From Ferrithrix thermotolerans DSM 19514 (GTDB lineage Bacteria > Actinomycetota > Acidimicrobiia > Acidimicrobiales > Ilumatobacteraceae): a DNA stretch of 15,054 nucleotides. A program made the translations under genes and the position numbers. Positions 12,610 to 15,054 of this stretch are shown here, piece by piece. The stretch covers positions 1 through 15,054 of the forward strand of contig CAMAQQ010000011.1 of assembly GCA_945860575.1 (NCBI GenBank), given 5' to 3'. How positions within the stretch are numbered: position 1 is the first letter of the stretch; each line of letters starts with the position of its first letter. The notes under the pieces are model-generated. The model saw only the letters and a program-made list of their open reading frames with translations, did not search any database and had not been told where the DNA came from.

Positions 12610-12643
12610 TAATTCGCCCTATTGCTTGGGCCTGAACGAATTA
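12610..12643. repeat. Stem-loop upstream of lysS
   Basis: TAATTCG (12610-12616) pairs with CGAATTA (12637-12643), and inside it CCC (12617-12619) can pair with GGG (12628-12630). It directly follows the palindrome at 12582-12607. The T6 run at 12661-12666 is 17 nt beyond the stem, too far for a standard intrinsic terminator. Confidence 0.4.
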
Positions 12644-12680
12644 CAGTAGTGGCTATCTAATTTTTTATGAAGCGAGCAAT

Positions 12681-14228
12681 GTGACTACCGAAAACGATAA
12701 CGAGCATCAAGGCACTAGCCAAGAATCGGGCCAAAGCAATGAAAGTCGAACCGGCTTTCAAGCTGAGCGCACCCGACGACTTTGTGCTATCGACGAACTT
12801 AAAACGACTGGCGTCAACCCTTACCCATATCGCTTTGATCGCACTCACACGCTCGGCGAATTGCGCGAAAAGTTTGCGCCCCTAGAGCCGGGCAACGAAA
12901 CGCAAGAAACAGTTTCGGTCGCGGGGCGAATCATGCTCAAACGCGATCAAGGAAAACTAATTTTCGTCACGATCCGCGATCGCAGTGCAGACATTCAGTT
13001 ATTTGTTTCTAAGTCAGTCGTCGGTGATGTTCAATTCGATGTAATCAATAATTTGGATCTTGGCGACTGGGTCGGCGCAAATGGGCTGATCATGACGACC
13101 CGAAAAGGAGAATTGTCCGTCAAAGTTTCGTCAGTCGACTTGCTTTCAAAATCACTTCGACCGCTCCCCGACAAATTTCACGGACTAACTGATATAGATA
13201 CTCGTTATCGTCAGCGCTACGCCGATTTAATAGTCAACGACGAAGCGCGCCGTGTGTTCGAAGTGCGCCATGCAACAATTTCAAGTTTCAGGCGCACGCT
13301 GAGCGAGCGCGAATATGTTGAAGTTGAAACTCCCGTTCTGCACATGGAGGCTGGCGGCGCGCACGCTCGGCCATTTGTTACTCATCACAACACACTTGAC
13401 ATGCAATTGTTCTTGCGAATCGCCCTTGAGTTGCACTTAAAGCGACTGATAGTTGGCGGCATGGAGCGCGTATTTGAAATTGGTCGAGTATTTCGCAACG
13501 AAGGCGTCTCGACACGGCACAATCCAGAGTTCACGATGATGGAGTCATACCAAGCATTCGCCGATCACACCGATGTCATGGATCTCACCGAAGTTCTAAT
13601 TCGCAATGCTGCTCGCGATGCCCTCGGCACAACTTTTGTCAATATTCGTGGCACCGAATTTGATCTTGCCGAACCATGGCGTCGCGTGCGGATGATTGAT
13701 CTTGCAAGCGAAGCCGTCGGCGAGAAAGTTCATCCGTCACAAAGTGTCGATTCCTTGCGTGAAATTGCCAAGAAAAATGGCATCAACACCGAAGCGCGTT
13801 GGGGTTCTGGTCGAATTATCGAAGAAATTTTTGCTGAAAAAGCTGAGTCGACACTGCTTAAACCAACATTTGTTACTGGTCATCCAGTTGAGATCTCACC
13901 GCTCGCGCGCGTCGATCGCAACGACCCGTTCTTGACCGAGCGATTCGAATTGTTCGTCGGCACACACGAACTTGCCAATGGTTTTAGTGAACTGAACGAC
14001 CCAATTGAACAACGTGAGCGATTTAACGAAGAGGCGAAATCAAAAGCAGCTGGCAACCTTGAAGCCGGCACGATCGACGAAGATTATTTGCGCGCACTCG
14101 AATACGGTCTTCCTCCAACCGGTGGTCTTGGCATCGGAATCGATCGACTGGTGATGCTATTAAGCGGTGCGTCGAGCATTAAAGATGTAATTCTGTTTCC
14201 AACATTGCGCCCCGAGGTGTTCGAATAA
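12681..14228 (+). CDS. lysS: Lysyl-tRNA synthetase (class II)
   Basis: A 515-residue class II lysyl-tRNA synthetase that charges tRNA-Lys in the cytoplasm. A polar, poorly ordered N-terminus (1-28) precedes the OB-fold anticodon-binding domain (about 55-160, VAGRIMLKRDQGKL). The catalytic core contains motif 2 (FEIGRVFRNEG...HNPEFTMMESY, about 265-290) and motif 3 (GLGIGIDRLVMLLSG with R489, then FPTLRPE). The length is normal. The GTG start at 12681 overlaps the TGA of a five-codon mini-ORF beginning ATG at 12667, a possible reinitiation arrangement; AGCGAG 4 nt before GTG is a weak Shine-Dalgarno. The TAA stop shares its last A with the dapD start, so the two genes form one unit linking lysine synthesis with lysine use. 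Confidence 0.95.
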   Translation: MTTENDNEHQGTSQESGQSNESRTGFQAERTRRLCAIDELKTTGVNPYPYRFDRTHTLGELREKFAPLEPGNETQETVSVAGRIMLKRDQGKLIFVTIRDRSADIQLFVSKSVVGDVQFDVINNLDLGDWVGANGLIMTTRKGELSVKVSSVDLLSKSLRPLPDKFHGLTDIDTRYRQRYADLIVNDEARRVFEVRHATISSFRRTLSEREYVEVETPVLHMEAGGAHARPFVTHHNTLDMQLFLRIALELHLKRLIVGGMERVFEIGRVFRNEGVSTRHNPEFTMMESYQAFADHTDVMDLTEVLIRNAARDALGTTFVNIRGTEFDLAEPWRRVRMIDLASEAVGEKVHPSQSVDSLREIAKKNGINTEARWGSGRIIEEIFAEKAESTLLKPTFVTGHPVEISPLARVDRNDPFLTERFELFVGTHELANGFSELNDPIEQRERFNEEAKSKAAGNLEAGTIDEDYLRALEYGLPPTGGLGIGIDRLVMLLSGASSIKDVILFPTLRPEVFE

Positions 14229-15054
14229 TGAGTTCCACAAAACTCGCCTGGGGTCTTGGCATCGCCACTGTGTCACCAAACGACGCAGTGCTGGATGTTT
14301 TCTTTCGCAAACTTGGCTGGGGTGAGAGCACGCCAGAAGAGTTTTTGTCATCTTCGCCCGAAGCACACACTGATCCGCGTCGTGGAGTAGGCATCGTGCC
14401 AGTCAATGTTTCAATCGACACAAGCACAGCGCCTCGCGACGCATCTGATGCATATTTGAGATTGCATTTAATTTCTCACCGTTTGGCTCTGCCCAATTCG
14501 ATGAATCTTGATGGCATTTTTGGTTTGCTGACGAATGTTGCTTGGACATCGCTCGGCGCGGTGCCAGTTGATTTGATCGACGAAGTCACTTTCAACATGC
14601 GACGTAATGGCGAGCATTTAACAATTCACGGTGTCGATAAGTTTCCGCGTATGACCGACTATGTCGTGCCAAGTGGCGTGCGCATCGCCGATGCATCGCG
14701 AGTTCGCCTTGGTGCGCATTTGGCGCCAGGTACAACCGTGATGCACGAAGGTTTTTGCAACTTCAATGCGGGCACACTCGGCACTTCGATGGTTGAGGGT
14801 CGCATCTCTGCTGGAGTGATAGTTGACGACGGTTCAGACATCGGCGGCGGTGCATCGATCATGGGCACACTTTCGGGCGGTGGCAAAGAAGTTATTCGTG
14901 TTGGCAAGCGCTGTCTGCTCGGCGCCAACAGCGGTCTTGGCATCAGCCTGGGCGACGATTGCATTATTGAAGCCGGTCTTTATGTCACCGGTGGCACCTT
15001 GGTCAAACTTCCTGACGCAACAATCGTCAAAGCCCGCGAACTTTCTGGCGCCAA
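14228..15054 (+). CDS. dapD: Tetrahydrodipicolinate N-succinyltransferase, 3' end missing
   Basis: The first 275 residues of an actinobacterial-type DapD; the M. tuberculosis enzyme has 317 residues, so about 40 are missing beyond the window. DapD succinylates tetrahydrodipicolinate in the diaminopimelate/lysine pathway, supplying both lysine and cell-wall diaminopimelate. The N-terminal domain (1-145) is followed by a left-handed beta-helix. Diagnostic motifs are HEGFCNFNAGT (173-183), SMVEGRISAGV (187-197, with E190 matching the proposed catalytic Glu), and GSDIGGGASIMGTLSGGG (202-219), then GANSGLGISLGDDC (232-245). ATG at 14228 overlaps the lysS stop (TAATG), which implies translational coupling. 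No stop or frameshift is seen up to the end of the window. Confidence 0.94.
   Translation, partial: MSSTKLAWGLGIATVSPNDAVLDVFFRKLGWGESTPEEFLSSSPEAHTDPRRGVGIVPVNVSIDTSTAPRDASDAYLRLHLISHRLALPNSMNLDGIFGLLTNVAWTSLGAVPVDLIDEVTFNMRRNGEHLTIHGVDKFPRMTDYVVPSGVRIADASRVRLGAHLAPGTTVMHEGFCNFNAGTLGTSMVEGRISAGVIVDDGSDIGGGASIMGTLSGGGKEVIRVGKRCLLGANSGLGISLGDDCIIEAGLYVTGGTLVKLPDATIVKARELSGA

Noticed and set aside
1..15054. CRISPR array, tRNA/rRNA, insertion sequence, prophage or defence system
   Set aside because: I saw no spaced direct repeats, no cloverleaf or rRNA segment, no transposase or integrase, and no terminal inverted repeats; the genes are housekeeping, metabolic or signalling.

Overview
The window looks like ordinary chromosomal DNA from a compact, moderate-GC (roughly half G+C by eye, not computed) actinobacterium. 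Three things point to Actinomycetota: a mycothiol S-conjugate amidase (Mca), a coenzyme F420-type luciferase-like oxidoreductase, and a DapD of the actinobacterial type beside lysS. Small intergenic gaps, convergent genes whose ends overlap, and modest GC fit a freshwater or marine lineage such as Acidimicrobiia. That placement is inference; there is no rRNA here to confirm it. No mobile element, CRISPR array, tRNA, phage gene or defence island was seen.

Layout. (1) 1-849: the 3' end of a RecB-family nuclease, then a PAP2 membrane phosphatase. (2) 874-1047: an unrecognised 57-residue protein on the minus strand, with a clear ribosome binding site. (3) 1228-2867: a two-gene operon of a short-chain dehydrogenase and a PhyH-type Fe(II)/2-oxoglutarate dioxygenase, preceded by two dyads. 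Its 3' end overlaps that of a convergent F420-type oxidoreductase (2850-3764). (4) 3809-4297: a secreted thermonuclease whose stop codon lies inside an 8-bp tandem repeat. (5) 4367-6171: a YdjC/ChbG-type deacetylase convergent with mca, their stop codons overlapping. (6) 6239-8984: a PEBP/YbhB-type lipoprotein and a PAS-PAS-GGDEF-EAL cyclic-di-GMP protein. (7) 9031-12594: an LCP cell-wall ligase and birA on the minus strand. birA is divergent, with only 18 bp between start codons, from a biotin carboxylase-BCCP fusion, the substrate of BirA. (8) 12681-15054: lysS followed, with a one-base overlap, by dapD, which runs off the window. This joins lysine biosynthesis and lysine charging of tRNA in one unit.

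Regulation. Six of the eleven genes that start an apparent transcription unit have a TANNNT hexamer 6-8 nt upstream of the start codon and no obvious Shine-Dalgarno, the expected arrangement for leaderless transcripts. Only the 57-residue gene has a good Shine-Dalgarno. Several short perfect dyads overlap these predicted promoters and are candidate operators: 1154-1170, 1209-1226, 4335-4350 and 6199-6215. A near-perfect 26-bp palindrome spans the stop codon of the biotin carboxylase gene.

I did not find a convincing new multi-gene system. The most useful observations are the missed small gene, the leaderless-promoter pattern, the shared operator between mca and the PEBP lipoprotein gene, the birA/carboxylase bidirectional start region, and the lysS-dapD coupling.
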